Source of the DNA: Hyphomicrobiales bacterium
Lineage (GTDB): Bacteria; Pseudomonadota; Alphaproteobacteria; Rhizobiales; Rhizobiaceae
Reading direction: 5' to 3'
Length of the DNA: 64,000 nucleotides
NCBI GenBank assembly: GCA_900469955.1
Contig: UBYX01000010.1
Coordinates: 62,001 to 126,000, forward strand
Shown here in pieces: positions 7,686-17,397 of the stretch. The first letter of the stretch is position 1. Each line of letters opens with the position of its first letter. The notes beneath the pieces were generated by a model, which saw only the letters and a list, made by a program, of their open reading frames with translations, ran no database searches and was not told the DNA's origin. The translations under genes were made by a program, and so were the position numbers.

Positions 7686-9215
7686 TCACTCTTCCCAATG
7701 AACATCCGTCAGCACGTTCGACGGGATCGGCTCGTTTTCCCAGAGCCCCTTCACCTTGGCGTTCCAGACGCCGAGTTTGGGCATGACGAAGAGGTAGAGC
7801 GCCGGCACGTCATCGGCGAGAATGGTCTGCGCCTCGCCATAGAGCTTTTCCTGGCTTGCCGCATCGGCGGTCGCCTCCACCTTTTTCAACACCTCGTTGA
7901 AGGCCGGGTTCTTGTAGTTGAAGTAATAGGGATCGCGGGCATAGATATCGATGTCCATCGGCTCGGCATGGGCAACGATGGTCATGTCGTAGTCCGCGGC
8001 CTTCAACACGTCCGCCACCCATTTGGCCGGGAATTCGGTCGTCTCGATATTCATCGTCACGCCGATTTCCGCAAACATCGCCTGCAGTATCTGCGAGGTC
8101 CGCTGCGCATAGGCCATCTGCGGCGCCTTGATGGTGAAGGTGAAACCGTTGGGATAACCGGCCTCCGCAAGCAAGGCTTTCGCCTTCTCGGCGTCATAGG
8201 GATAGACGCCCGTCAGATCCTTGTAGCCGCGGTCGTTCGGGGTGTAGTGGCTGCCGATGGGCGTGCCGAAGCCGGACCAGGCGCCTTCCACCACGGTCGC
8301 ACGGTCGACCGCCATCATCAGCGCCTGCCGAACCTTCTTGTCGCTGAACGGCTTGCGCGTGTTGTTCATGCCGGCGACCACCTTGAGCTCGGTATTGCCG
8401 ATCACGGTCGCAAGCTTCTTGTCGCCTTCGAAAGACTTGATGAGTTCCGGCGCTCCGAATTCCGGGAAGGCGTCGACATCGCCGGCTTTGAGGGCAGCCG
8501 CCTGAGCCTGCGGGTCGCTGATGAAGCGGAATGCGGCCGTGTCGAGCTTCAGCGACACGGCCTTGTTCCAGTAGTCGGGGTTCTTGGCGAGATCGACCTT
8601 CGACCCCTTGGCCCAGCTCACGAATTTGAACGGCCCGGTACCGATCGGCGTGGTTTTGTTCTCGGCCGCCGATCTCGGCTCGACGATGCTGGAGGACGGC
8701 CAGCCGAGCCAGTAGAGCAGGCTGCCGGCGGGCTGCTTGAGCTTCAGGACGAGCGTCGACGCATCCGGTGCCTCGACTGTGTCGATCGATGCGAAATAAC
8801 GCTTCTGCGGATTGACTGAATCGGCACCTCGAGCCCGGTCTATCGAAAACTTTGCCACGGAGGAATCGAAGGCGACTCCGTTGTGGAATTTAACGCCCTC
8901 GCGCAGCTTGAACGTATAGGTGAGACCGTCCGGGGATATCTGCCAGCTCTCGGCGAGCTGCGGCTGAACCTTCCCGGCCTTGTCGATCGTAGTCAGGCCT
9001 TCGAAGATGTTCTGCCAGGTAACCTGGCCGATGGCGACCGGTGCGGCAATCGTCGGGTCAAGACCGGCGGGCTCGATCGCCATGCCGACGGTGATTGCCG
9101 TGTTCGGCGCGGCTTCGGCACCCGCGCCCGTGAGAAAAAGGCCAGCCGCCATGGCAAGCCCGAAGGTTGCCCCTTTCAGAAAAGTAGCAGAGTCCAAGAA
9201 CGTCATCCTGCCCAT
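7686..9215 (-). CDS. Peptide/nickel-type ABC transporter substrate-binding protein (family 5)
   Basis: A 509-residue periplasmic solute-binding protein of the SBP_bac_5 (DppA/OppA) family. A signal peptide is seen at residues 1-36 (hydrophobic core, cleavage near AEAAP). The mature start VGMAIEPAGLDPT, the ENIFEGL-like segment and LTYTFKLREGVKFHNG are characteristic. It feeds the two permeases downstream on the same strand. The ligand could be a peptide, opine, glycoside or other compound; the amidase in the operon suggests an amide-bearing molecule. Confidence 0.88.
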   Translation of the reverse strand: MGRMTFLDSATFLKGATFGLAMAAGLFLTGAGAEAAPNTAITVGMAIEPAGLDPTIAAPVAIGQVTWQNIFEGLTTIDKAGKVQPQLAESWQISPDGLTYTFKLREGVKFHNGVAFDSSVAKFSIDRARGADSVNPQKRYFASIDTVEAPDASTLVLKLKQPAGSLLYWLGWPSSSIVEPRSAAENKTTPIGTGPFKFVSWAKGSKVDLAKNPDYWNKAVSLKLDTAAFRFISDPQAQAAALKAGDVDAFPEFGAPELIKSFEGDKKLATVIGNTELKVVAGMNNTRKPFSDKKVRQALMMAVDRATVVEGAWSGFGTPIGSHYTPNDRGYKDLTGVYPYDAEKAKALLAEAGYPNGFTFTIKAPQMAYAQRTSQILQAMFAEIGVTMNIETTEFPAKWVADVLKAADYDMTIVAHAEPMDIDIYARDPYYFNYKNPAFNEVLKKVEATADAASQEKLYGEAQTILADDVPALYLFVMPKLGVWNAKVKGLWENEPIPSNVLTDVHWEE

Positions 9216-9356
9216 CAGTGTCCCCTTGTGATCGGCGATCCAGCCCCGACGGCACCTGCAGGATCACCATTTAACCGGAGTGTGTCATTTCGCAGGTGCA
9301 CACACAATGCAGATTTTTGTGTTCCCTGTGTAGCCGAAATCGCTACACAGATATGT

Positions 9357-10286
9357 TTAGTTAGCCGCCTTGCGGGCTGCCGGCCTGCGGTTGCCGGTGC
9401 CCCGCATGAAGCCTTCGATGAAGTCGACGAGTTTGCCTGCGGCGAAGGAAAGCTGCCGGTCCGGCGCGACGCAGAGATCGATCGGGGTTCGCACGCCTTT
9501 GCTGGCTGCGATCGGGACGGCTACAAGCTGGCCCGCATCGATCTCCCGCTGCACGGCAAGGGCCGGCAGCAGCGTTATCGCGGCGCGCCGCAGCACCAGT
9601 TCCTTGAGCATTTCCAGTGCGCCGGTGACGAAGACCGGATCGAGTTCCAGCCCCTCTTTGGAGAAGATCTCTTCGAAGGCCTGCCGCGCGCCAAAACTCT
9701 TGTCCGGCAGCGCAAGCGGCATCTGCACGAGATCGCGCAGCGTCAATTCCCGGGCGCCCGCCGCGGGATAATCGGCCGCCATGATGACGTCATAGGTGAT
9801 TTCGGAGCGCAGCCTCACCTTCACGCCGGATATCTTTGGGGCAAAAAGCGTCACGACCAGATCGGCTTCGGCGGCAGCCAGTGCCTCCACCGCCTCCCGA
9901 GCGCTGGTGATCGCGACCTCGAACCGCAGCTTCGGGTATTTCAGGCTGAATTCCGCCAGAACCGGCGCCAGGAGATTGGCGACCGTCGCCCCGTTGGCAT
10001 AGATCACCACCCGTCCGCGCTGGAGGCCCTGCAGGTCGTCGATCAGCCGATGTACATGCTCCAGCTCCCGCAGCGTCCGCCCTGCCCTTGCAGCCAGGAG
10101 CTCGCCGGCGGCGGTCAGCTTGATGCCGCGATTGCTGCGCTCGACGAGCGGCGTTCCGAAATAGTGCTCCAGGTTCTCGATCTGCCGCGAGACTGCGGTG
10201 GCCGCGACGTTCAGGTTCTCCGCCGCCGCCCGCATGGAGTTCGTCCGCACCAGTTCATCGAAATACATAAGCGCGCGAAGCTGCAT
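9357..10286 (-). CDS. LysR-type transcriptional regulator
   Basis: A 309-residue LysR regulator. The winged helix-turn-helix covers residues 2-62 (MRAAAENLNVAATAVSRQIENLE), and the effector domain spans about 92-295. The true start is ATG at 10286; the longer open frame runs into the neighbouring ATPase gene. It starts 26 bases after that ATPase stop on the same strand, so it is probably the last gene of the 15.5-9.3 kb operon. It also sits just upstream of the second ABC set, which has no ATPases, so it could coordinate both. Confidence 0.88.
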   Translation of the reverse strand: MQLRALMYFDELVRTNSMRAAAENLNVAATAVSRQIENLEHYFGTPLVERSNRGIKLTAAGELLAARAGRTLRELEHVHRLIDDLQGLQRGRVVIYANGATVANLLAPVLAEFSLKYPKLRFEVAITSAREAVEALAAAEADLVVTLFAPKISGVKVRLRSEITYDVIMAADYPAAGARELTLRDLVQMPLALPDKSFGARQAFEEIFSKEGLELDPVFVTGALEMLKELVLRRAAITLLPALAVQREIDAGQLVAVPIAASKGVRTPIDLCVAPDRQLSFAAGKLVDFIEGFMRGTGNRRPAARKAAN

Positions 10287-10312
10287 GCGATCCTGTCCTA
10301 CGAAACGACCCG

Positions 10313-11062
10313 TCAACCGCGGCGGAAACCTTCGCTTGCGACGAGCAGCTGGCGGGTATAATCGGCGGAAAACTCGCGCTTTTCCAGAGCCTCCGCCGGC
10401 ATGGTTTCGACCACCTTGCCGGTCTTCATCACCGCCAGCCGTTCGCACATATGGCTGATGACGCCGAGATCGTGGCTGACCATGACGAAGGTCAGGTTGC
10501 GGTCACGCCGCGCCTGTTCGAGAAGGTTCAGGATTTCCGCCTGGATCGAGGCGTCGAGCGCCGAGGTAGGCTCGTCGAGGAGCAGGATCTTCGGCTCTAG
10601 GATGAGCGCACGGGCGATCGCGATGCGCTGCCGCTGGCCGCCCGAAAGCTGATGCGAATAGCGGAACCGGAAACCCGATCCCAATCCGACCTCGTCGAGC
10701 GCCCGGGTGATCCTCCCCTCGATATTGTCGAAACCGTGGATGACGAGAGGTTCGAGCAACAGGCGGTCCACCGTCTGGCGCGGATGCAGCGAGCCGTAGG
10801 GATCCTGGAAGACCATCTGGACGGTCTGGTAGAATTCCTTGTCACGCCGTCGCCCGGGATAGGACCGGCCGTTGACGGTCAGCGTGCCCTGGGAAAACGA
10901 CGTCAAGCCGGAAACGGCGCGCAGCAGCGTCGATTTGCCGGAGCCGGATTCACCGACGATCCCGAAGGACTCGCCCACTCCGACATCGAGGCTGACATGG
11001 TCGAGCGCCGGAAAGCCGTCATAGGTGACGAGCATGTCGCGGATGGAAATCGCCGAGGTCAT
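10313..11062 (-). CDS. Peptide-type ABC transporter ATP-binding protein (DppF-like)
   Basis: A 249-residue ATPase. Walker A (GESGSGKST), signature motif (LSGGQRQRIAIARAL), Walker B (ILLLDEPTSALD) and the switch histidine (MVSHD) are all present. It is shorter than typical DppF because it ends soon after the D-loop region. It overlaps the DppD-like ATPase by four bases. The two probably form the heterodimer that powers the permeases at 11901-13897, and possibly those at 5650-7415. Confidence 0.9.
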   Translation of the reverse strand: MTSAISIRDMLVTYDGFPALDHVSLDVGVGESFGIVGESGSGKSTLLRAVSGLTSFSQGTLTVNGRSYPGRRRDKEFYQTVQMVFQDPYGSLHPRQTVDRLLLEPLVIHGFDNIEGRITRALDEVGLGSGFRFRYSHQLSGGQRQRIAIARALILEPKILLLDEPTSALDASIQAEILNLLEQARRDRNLTFVMVSHDLGVISHMCERLAVMKTGKVVETMPAEALEKREFSADYTRQLLVASEGFRRG

Positions 11063-11904
11063 AGCGCCCACTCCCGCTTGCGGTCGAGCACCGGCAGCGG
11101 ATGCCGGTCGGTACCGATAGTCGGCAGGCAGTTCAAAAGCCCGCGCGTATAGGGATGCTGCGCGGCAGCAAGATTGGCCGAGGGCAGTTCCTCCACGATC
11201 TTGCCCGCATACATGACGATGACCCGGTCGCAGAACGAGGAAACCAGCCTCAGATCGTGGGAGATGAAGATCAATCCCATGCCGCGCTCGGCCACCAGCT
11301 TGTCGAGAATCGACAGGACTTCGAGCTGCACGGTGACGTCCAGCGCCGATGTCGGCTCGTCGGCGATCAGCAGCTCCGGGCCGCAGACCAGCATCATGGC
11401 GATCATCGCACGCTGGCCCATGCCGCCGGAAACCTCGTGCGGATAGAGGTCGAACACCCGTTCGGGATCGCGGATCTGCACCGCCTCCAGCATGGCGAGC
11501 GCCCTGCTCTTCGCTTCCGCCGAGCTTATCTTCTCGTGGGTCTTCAGAGTTTCGACGATCTGCCGGCCGATCGTGGACACCGGGTTGAGCGAATATTTCG
11601 GATCCTGCAGGATCATCGCGACCCGCTTGCCCCGAAGCGCCCGGCGTTCGGCCTTCGGCATGGCCAGAAGATCCCGATCCCCGAACGCGAGCTTCCTTGC
11701 GGTAATCTTTGCATGGCCAGGCGTCAGCCCCATGATGGCGCGCCCGGTCTGCGACTTTCCGGAGCCGGATTCGCCAACGATGCCGAGCCGTTCCTTGCCG
11801 AGCGCGAAGGAGACGCCGCGCACCGCATTCACTTCGCCGGTGCGGGTCGGGAAGGTGACACGCAGATCCTCGACAGTCAGGAGCGGACTGGTTGATGCGG
11901 TCAT
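11059..11904 (-). CDS. Peptide-type ABC transporter ATP-binding protein (DppD-like)
   Basis: A 281-residue ATPase with Walker A (GESGSGKSQ), a signature motif in the variant form VSGGMGQRAMIAMML, Walker B (LLIADEPTSALD) and the switch histidine (FISHD). The C-terminal stretch (AQHPYTRGLLNCLP) is the usual oligopeptide-transporter extension, though the following Cys-rich iron-sulfur segment of some members is missing. It overlaps its neighbours by four bases on each side. Confidence 0.9.
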   Translation of the reverse strand: MTASTSPLLTVEDLRVTFPTRTGEVNAVRGVSFALGKERLGIVGESGSGKSQTGRAIMGLTPGHAKITARKLAFGDRDLLAMPKAERRALRGKRVAMILQDPKYSLNPVSTIGRQIVETLKTHEKISSAEAKSRALAMLEAVQIRDPERVFDLYPHEVSGGMGQRAMIAMMLVCGPELLIADEPTSALDVTVQLEVLSILDKLVAERGMGLIFISHDLRLVSSFCDRVIVMYAGKIVEELPSANLAAAQHPYTRGLLNCLPTIGTDRHPLPVLDRKREWAL

Positions 11905-12833
11905 TGGCCGGCCTCCTTCGGGTCGAGCGCATCACGCAACCCGTCGCCTAGAAGGTTGAACCCGAGGCTGACGATCAGGATTGCAAAACCCGGCATGGCG
12001 GCAACCCACCACTGGTCGAGAATGAAACGGCGGCCGGAGGCGATCATCGCGCCCCATTCGGGAAGCGGCGGCTGGGCGCCGAGCCCCAGGAAACCGAGGC
12101 CCGCGGCGATCAGGATGATGCCTGCCATGTCGAGCGTCACCCGCACGATCAGCGACGAGACGCAGAGCGGCATCACGTGACGCAGAACGATGCGGAAGGG
12201 CGACGCACCCATCAGCTTCACCGCCGCGATGAACTCGGAATGGCGGAAGGTCAGCGTTTCCGCACGGGCGATGCGGGCATAGGGCGGCCAGGAGGTGACG
12301 GCGATCGCGAGGATCGCATTCTCGATGCCGGGGCCGAGGGCCGCCACCAGCGCAAGCGCCAGCACGAGCTTGGGGAATGCGAGGAAGATATCCGTGATGC
12401 GCATTAGCACCGCATCGATCCAGCCGCCGGCGTAACCGGAAACCGTTCCGACGATCAGCCCGATCGGCGCCGCGATGACCGCCACCAGCACGACAACGAG
12501 CAATGTCAGCCGGGAGCCGTAGATGAGGCGCGAGAGGATGTCGCGGCCCTGGTCGTCCGTCCCGAGGAGATAACCTGCCGTTCCCGGCGGCAACAGGCGC
12601 GCATTGCGCAGATCCCCCTGCACCGGATTATGGGGCGCCAGGACGTCGGCAAGGGCGGCGACCACCAGAAGCAGGATGAGGATGGCAAGGCCGACCAGCG
12701 CCAGGCGGTTTTCCGCAAACCGCCGCCAGATGATATAGGCACGCCCGAGCCGCGCCTGCCTGCGAGACGTCGGACGGTCGGACAGCAGCCATTCGCGGCT
12801 ATAAGGTCTTGTTTCGGGTTCCGCGATGCTCAT
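11901..12833 (-). CDS. Peptide-type ABC transporter permease (DppC-like)
   Basis: A 310-residue permease with a cytoplasmic N-terminal stretch of about 38 residues, a first helix (ALVGLAILILLLVVAAL), the GTDDQGRD motif of DppC-type subunits and an EAA loop (KLMGASPFRIVLRHVMP). It overlaps the DppB-like gene upstream and the DppD-like gene downstream by four bases each, so the genes are translationally coupled. It is distinct from the permease at 5650-6468. Confidence 0.9.
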   Translation of the reverse strand: MSIAEPETRPYSREWLLSDRPTSRRQARLGRAYIIWRRFAENRLALVGLAILILLLVVAALADVLAPHNPVQGDLRNARLLPPGTAGYLLGTDDQGRDILSRLIYGSRLTLLVVVLVAVIAAPIGLIVGTVSGYAGGWIDAVLMRITDIFLAFPKLVLALALVAALGPGIENAILAIAVTSWPPYARIARAETLTFRHSEFIAAVKLMGASPFRIVLRHVMPLCVSSLIVRVTLDMAGIILIAAGLGFLGLGAQPPLPEWGAMIASGRRFILDQWWVAAMPGFAILIVSLGFNLLGDGLRDALDPKEAGQ

Positions 12834-13897
12834 CGGTTGCGCGTCCTCGGGTCAAGCGTGCGATAGAGGAGATCGGAGAAGATGTTGATGCCGACGAAGA
12901 CCGAACCGATGATCAGCGTGCCGCCGAGCACCGCGTTCATGTCTGCGTTCTGCAGCGAATTGGTGATGTAGAGCCCGAGCCCCGGCCAGGAGAAGATGGT
13001 TTCGGTCAGCACCGAGCCCTCCAGCAGGTTGGCGTAGGAAAGCGCGATCACCGTCACCAGCGGCACGGCCGCGTTTCGCAGTGCGTGGAACCAGATGATG
13101 CGGGCCTCCGAAAGCCCCTTCGCCCTCGCCGCCACGATATACTCTTGCGAAAGCTCGTTCAGCATGAAGGAACGGGTCATGCGGCTGATATAGGCGAGCG
13201 AGAAATAACCGAGCAGCGATCCGGGCAGCGCGATGTGGCGGAAGAGATCCCAGACCACGTCCCATTGGCCCTGCATCGCGGCGTCGAGCAGATAGAAATT
13301 GGTGACCGGCGTGAAGCTGTATTCGTAGACGATATCGACCCGGCCGGGATAGGCGGCCCAGCGCAGTTGTGCGTAAAAGAGCACGAGCGACAGCAACCCC
13401 AGCCAGAAGATCGGCACGGAGTATCCGATCAGGCCGATGACGCGCACGATCTGGTCGGCGATACTGCCGCGCTTGACGGCAGCCAACACGCCGAGCGGAA
13501 CCCCGATGAACGCACCGAGCAGCGTTCCGATCGTCGCAAGCTCGATCGTCGCCGGAAAGACGCGCTTGATGTCCTCCAGCACCGGATTGGTGGTGAGGAC
13601 CGAGGTGCCGAAATCGCCGGAGAGAGCCTGCTTCACATAGATGTAGAACTGCTCATAGAGCGGCAGGTGAAGCCCGAGTTCCAGCCGGACGCGCTCGACC
13701 ACATGGGCGGGCGCTCGGTCACCGACGATCGCCAGCACCGGATCGATGGGCACGACGCGGCCGATGAAAAAAGTAACCAGCAGGAGTCCGAAGACGGTGG
13801 TAACCACCGTCACCGCAAAACGCAGGACGGAGGCCAAGGCGGACGAAGCACGGCGCCGATTGCGCCGTGTCGCCACGCTTGTTTCTGGAAGGGTCAA
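12830..13897 (-). CDS. Peptide-type ABC transporter permease (DppB-like)
   Basis: A 355-residue permease, longer than most DppB proteins, with an extra periplasmic region near residues 175-215. An EAA loop is present (RAKGLSEARIIWFHALRN). The start is a TTG preceded by GGAAGG at eight bases. It starts 18 bases after the binding-protein gene. The extra loop suggests a transporter subgroup for larger or unusual ligands, but no ligand can be named. Confidence 0.88.
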   Translation of the reverse strand: MTLPETSVATRRNRRRASSALASVLRFAVTVVTTVFGLLLVTFFIGRVVPIDPVLAIVGDRAPAHVVERVRLELGLHLPLYEQFYIYVKQALSGDFGTSVLTTNPVLEDIKRVFPATIELATIGTLLGAFIGVPLGVLAAVKRGSIADQIVRVIGLIGYSVPIFWLGLLSLVLFYAQLRWAAYPGRVDIVYEYSFTPVTNFYLLDAAMQGQWDVVWDLFRHIALPGSLLGYFSLAYISRMTRSFMLNELSQEYIVAARAKGLSEARIIWFHALRNAAVPLVTVIALSYANLLEGSVLTETIFSWPGLGLYITNSLQNADMNAVLGGTLIIGSVFVGINIFSDLLYRTLDPRTRNR

Positions 13898-13915
13898 TGA
13901 ACTGGCCTTCCGGGT

Positions 13916-15523
13916 TTAATCCTTGGACACCGTGAAGACGTAGTTCGTATCGAAGGTCGGGCCGAGCTTGAAGTCCTTCACGCCCTTGCCGACGCCTGCG
14001 ACTTCCGTCTGCTGGTAGACCAGCACGAACGGACCGCTGGCCAGCACCTTCTTCTGCAGGCTTTCATAGATCGCCGCGCGCTTGGCCGGATCCCGCTCCA
14101 CGAAACCGCTCTTGGTTTCCTTGGTGAGTTCCGGAATATCCCAGGCATTGCGCCAGGCGAGCGTCTTCGCCGTGCCGTCGTCGGCATTGTTGGGGTTGGA
14201 GGTGAAGGTCTCCGCGTTCGAGTTCGGATCCCAGTAGTCGACGCCCCACAGGCCGATATAGATGTCGTGGGTGCGGGCGCGGTACTTGGTCAGGGTCTGC
14301 TTGCCGTCGCCGGGGATGAGCTCCATCTTGATGCCGGCCTGCGCAAAAGTCTGCTGCAGGGATTCCGCGATGCCGGTGGTCGGCTGCGTGTTGCGCACGT
14401 CCATGGTGACCGTAAAGCCATCCTTCAGGCCGGCCTTGGCGAGCAGTTCCTTCGCCTTCGCGACGTCGAACTTGTAGGGCTTTTCATCGAGCGAGCCGAG
14501 AATGCCCTTCGGCAGGAAGGTCTGGTGGATTTCGCCGACGCCCTTGATGAGGGTGGCGCCGATCGCGTCATAGTCGACGAGATATTTCATCGCCTCGACG
14601 ACTTCCGGCTTCTTTAGGTTCGGGTTCTTCTGATTGAGACTGAAATAGAAGACCGAGCCTTTCGGCGTGCTGGTAATCGTCGTGCCCTTCTTGGCAACCG
14701 CGTCGATATCGTTCGGCTCGAGGTTTCGGGCAACGTCGATATCGCCGTTGTCGAGCGCCAGGCGCTGGCCGGCGCTTTCCTTCATGTGGCGGTAGATGAC
14801 GCGGTTGAGCTTCGGCTTTTCACCCCAGTAATTGTCGTTCCGTTCCAGGACGACCACTTCGTTGGCGCGCCATTCGCGAACTTTGTACGGGCCGGAACCG
14901 GCGAAGTTGGTCTTCAGCCAGGCATTGCCGTAGTCATCATTGGTAACGTGCTGGGAAACCAGCTTCTTGTCGACGACAGCAGCGACGGTCGCCGTCAGGC
15001 AGTTTAGCACGAAGGATGGAGCATAGGACTGGTCGAGGGTCAGCACGAAGGTGTTGGCATCCTTGGCGACCGCCTTCTGGGTGATGTTGTCCTTCTTCAG
15101 GCCGAACTGGTTGAGGATGAAGGCCGGCGGGCCATCGATCTTGACGGAGCGCTCGAAGGAATAGGCGACGTCTTCCGCCGTGATCGGATTGCCGGATGCG
15201 AATTTCAGGCCCTGCTTCAGCTTGAACGTATAGGTCAGCCCGTCGTCGGAAACGGTCCAGCTTTCTGCAAGATCCGGCGTAACCTTCGATGTGTCGTTGA
15301 TGTCGAGGCGCACGAGGCGGTCATAGCTGTTGCCGCCGATCTCGCCCGCGGAAAACTCGAAGGCCTGGCCCGGATCCAGCGTGATGATGTCGTCGAAGGC
15401 AAGCCCGATAACGAGCGTATCCTTCGGCGTCACCGCGAATGCCTGCGGCGCGGCCAGCAGCATGAGCGACAGCGCCGCGCTGGTGGACAGCATGCGGAAA
15501 CGCTTGTTGAGTTTGTGAATCAT
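13916..15523 (-). CDS. Peptide-type ABC transporter substrate-binding protein (family 5)
   Basis: A 535-residue solute-binding protein of the SBP_bac_5 family. A signal peptide covers residues 1-30 (MLLAAPQAFA then VTPKD). The family features LVIGLAFDDIITLDP and YTFKLKQGLKFASGNP are present. It heads the gene order binding protein, two permeases, two ATPases, LysR, and follows an M19 dipeptidase gene by about 50 bases. It is clearly diverged from the binding protein at 7686-9215. Confidence 0.9.
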   Translation of the reverse strand: MIHKLNKRFRMLSTSAALSLMLLAAPQAFAVTPKDTLVIGLAFDDIITLDPGQAFEFSAGEIGGNSYDRLVRLDINDTSKVTPDLAESWTVSDDGLTYTFKLKQGLKFASGNPITAEDVAYSFERSVKIDGPPAFILNQFGLKKDNITQKAVAKDANTFVLTLDQSYAPSFVLNCLTATVAAVVDKKLVSQHVTNDDYGNAWLKTNFAGSGPYKVREWRANEVVVLERNDNYWGEKPKLNRVIYRHMKESAGQRLALDNGDIDVARNLEPNDIDAVAKKGTTITSTPKGSVFYFSLNQKNPNLKKPEVVEAMKYLVDYDAIGATLIKGVGEIHQTFLPKGILGSLDEKPYKFDVAKAKELLAKAGLKDGFTVTMDVRNTQPTTGIAESLQQTFAQAGIKMELIPGDGKQTLTKYRARTHDIYIGLWGVDYWDPNSNAETFTSNPNNADDGTAKTLAWRNAWDIPELTKETKSGFVERDPAKRAAIYESLQKKVLASGPFVLVYQQTEVAGVGKGVKDFKLGPTFDTNYVFTVSKD

Positions 15524-15571
15524 GGTCGTTGTTCCCTGTTTTTTCGTTTTTTGGACCCCTGAAGAAGCTGG

Positions 15572-16621
15572 CTATTCCTGCCAGGCCTTCTCCAAAACTC
15601 TCAGCCAGTTTTCCCGGCATAGCTTTATGAGTTCATCGTCAGCGTATCCCTCAGTTTTGAGGGCCGCAACCAGATTCTGATTACCCGCAGCATCCTGAAT
15701 CTCTTCGGGAATCGACGCTCCATCGAAGTCCGAGCCAAGTGCCACGTGATCGATCCCCATGCGGTCGACAAGGTGGTTGACATGGCGCACCATGTCGGAG
15801 AGCGGCGTCGAGACGTTGTCGCGCCCGTCGGGGCGCAGCATGGTGACCGCATAGTTGAGGCCGACGAGACCGCCGCTTTCCTTGATCGCGTCGAGCTGCT
15901 TGTCCGTCAGGTTGCGGGCGACCGGCGTCAGCGCATGAGCGTTGGAGTGGCTGGCGATCAGCGGCTGGTCGGTGGTCTTTGCCACATCCCAGAAGCCCTT
16001 TTCGGTAATATGCGCAAGATCGATGAGGATGCCGAGCGCGTTGCAGGCCCTGACGAGTTCGAAGCCAAGCTCGGTGAGCCCCGGGCCCGTGTCCGGCGAC
16101 ATCGGGTAGGCAAAGGGTACGCCGTGCCCAAAGATGTTGTGCCGGCTCCAGACCGGTCCGAGCGAGCGCAGCCCCGCAGCGTGGAAGACTTCGAGATTAT
16201 CGAAGTCGGGATCGATCGCCTCGCAGCCTTCCATGTGCATGACCGCGGCGAAAATGCCGTCATCCATTGCCTTGCGGATCTCGGCCGTCGAACGGCAGAG
16301 GCGCCAAGCACCCGCCCTGTCGAGACGCAGAGCGATCGAGGCTTTCTCCAGCGCGATCGCCAGCGAGGGAAGATGATCAAGCGGCGCGGAAAGCGGCGTC
16401 TCATAGTGGCCGCTTGCATCGGGCTCCTTGAGAACGAGGTCGCCGGACGGAATATAGATGGCGCAGAGACCGCCGGCGAGACCGCCGGCCTTGGCTCGCG
16501 GGCCGTCGATATGGCCGTTCGCAGTGCCGTTCTTGAATTCGGAGATCGGGTCGCCACCCGCCTTCATGGTCCGCCAGAGGCGCAGAAGCACGTCGTTATG
16601 GCCATCGAACACCAGTTCCAT
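15572..16621 (-). CDS. M19 membrane dipeptidase (renal dipeptidase family)
   Basis: A 349-residue zinc dipeptidase of peptidase family M19. The metal-binding His-x-Asp is at residues 8-10 (FDGHND), the bridging glutamate lies in HMEGCEAID, and further ligands are likely in DLAHITEKG and IASHSNAH. The GSDFDG segment near the C-terminus is typical of the family. There is no signal peptide, so it acts in the cytoplasm. M19 enzymes cut L,D- or D-type dipeptides. Its place just before a peptide-type importer implies that the imported ligand is a dipeptide-like compound. Confidence 0.9.
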   Translation of the reverse strand: MELVFDGHNDVLLRLWRTMKAGGDPISEFKNGTANGHIDGPRAKAGGLAGGLCAIYIPSGDLVLKEPDASGHYETPLSAPLDHLPSLAIALEKASIALRLDRAGAWRLCRSTAEIRKAMDDGIFAAVMHMEGCEAIDPDFDNLEVFHAAGLRSLGPVWSRHNIFGHGVPFAYPMSPDTGPGLTELGFELVRACNALGILIDLAHITEKGFWDVAKTTDQPLIASHSNAHALTPVARNLTDKQLDAIKESGGLVGLNYAVTMLRPDGRDNVSTPLSDMVRHVNHLVDRMGIDHVALGSDFDGASIPEEIQDAAGNQNLVAALKTEGYADDELIKLCRENWLRVLEKAWQE

Positions 16622-16710
16622 GAAGCTATTCCCGATTTTTGTGAAGGTCCCGCGGTGAGTGATCTTCCGATCCTAATGAGCCATCAGCCTTTCGCAAGGC
16701 ACAAATCGCC

Positions 16711-17388
16711 TCAGGCGGTCCAGATCCCCTCGCCCGCCCTCTTCAGGATCGGCGTCCTGAACACCCCGACGACCCGCGGACACCATTGACGGCCGAAGCC
16801 ATCAAGCCTGTCGTGCCAGCGCTCCGATTGCAGCATGGCGGCGCCGATCACCACGGGTTCGATGCCGAGCGATGCCATCAGGGAAAGGCCGGAGACGATC
16901 GACGTGCCGCTTGAGATCACGTCGTCCACGAGGGCGACACGCTTCCCCTCGATGAGCGGCAGCATGCGCGGGTCGACGTAAAGCCGCTTCTGCTGTTCGG
17001 GTGTCGTGATCGAGGAGAGCGGCACCGACAGGCTTTCGTCGTACCAGAATTTCTTCGAAGTCCCGAGCGGCACGTAACGAGCGAAACCCAGCGACCGGGC
17101 GACGGCGGCGGCAAGGGTCAGCCCGAGCGTCGGCAGGCCGACGATCACTTCCGGCCGGTGTGCCGCGAGCTTCGGCGCGAGATCGGCTGTAAGTGCGTCC
17201 TGCACGTCGAAGCTTGCCTGGTTGATGATCAGCGAGGCGAGCGCATGTTCTCCGTCGACAAGCGGACGGATCGGCAGCCTGATCTGGCGGCCGTCGTCGA
17301 GCGTCGCCGGGAAGAAGCCGGAAAACGGCCCGTCCCGATCGAATGTGCCCGCCGGATGGACGTCCTGCCAGAAATCATGCGGCCGCAT
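16711..17388 (-). CDS. Phosphoribosyltransferase (purine type, possibly adenine)
   Basis: A 225-residue type I phosphoribosyltransferase. The PRPP-binding motif is clear (VALVDDVISSGTS, about residues 151-163), as is the preceding flexible-loop region. It lies 9 bases after the adenine deaminase gene and in line with a nucleoside hydrolase, so it probably converts a salvaged purine base to its nucleotide. The sequence does not decide between adenine, hypoxanthine-guanine or xanthine as substrate. Confidence 0.8.
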   Translation of the reverse strand: MRPHDFWQDVHPAGTFDRDGPFSGFFPATLDDGRQIRLPIRPLVDGEHALASLIINQASFDVQDALTADLAPKLAAHRPEVIVGLPTLGLTLAAAVARSLGFARYVPLGTSKKFWYDESLSVPLSSITTPEQQKRLYVDPRMLPLIEGKRVALVDDVISSGTSIVSGLSLMASLGIEPVVIGAAMLQSERWHDRLDGFGRQWCPRVVGVFRTPILKRAGEGIWTA

Positions 17389-17397
17389 GCGCTTTTC

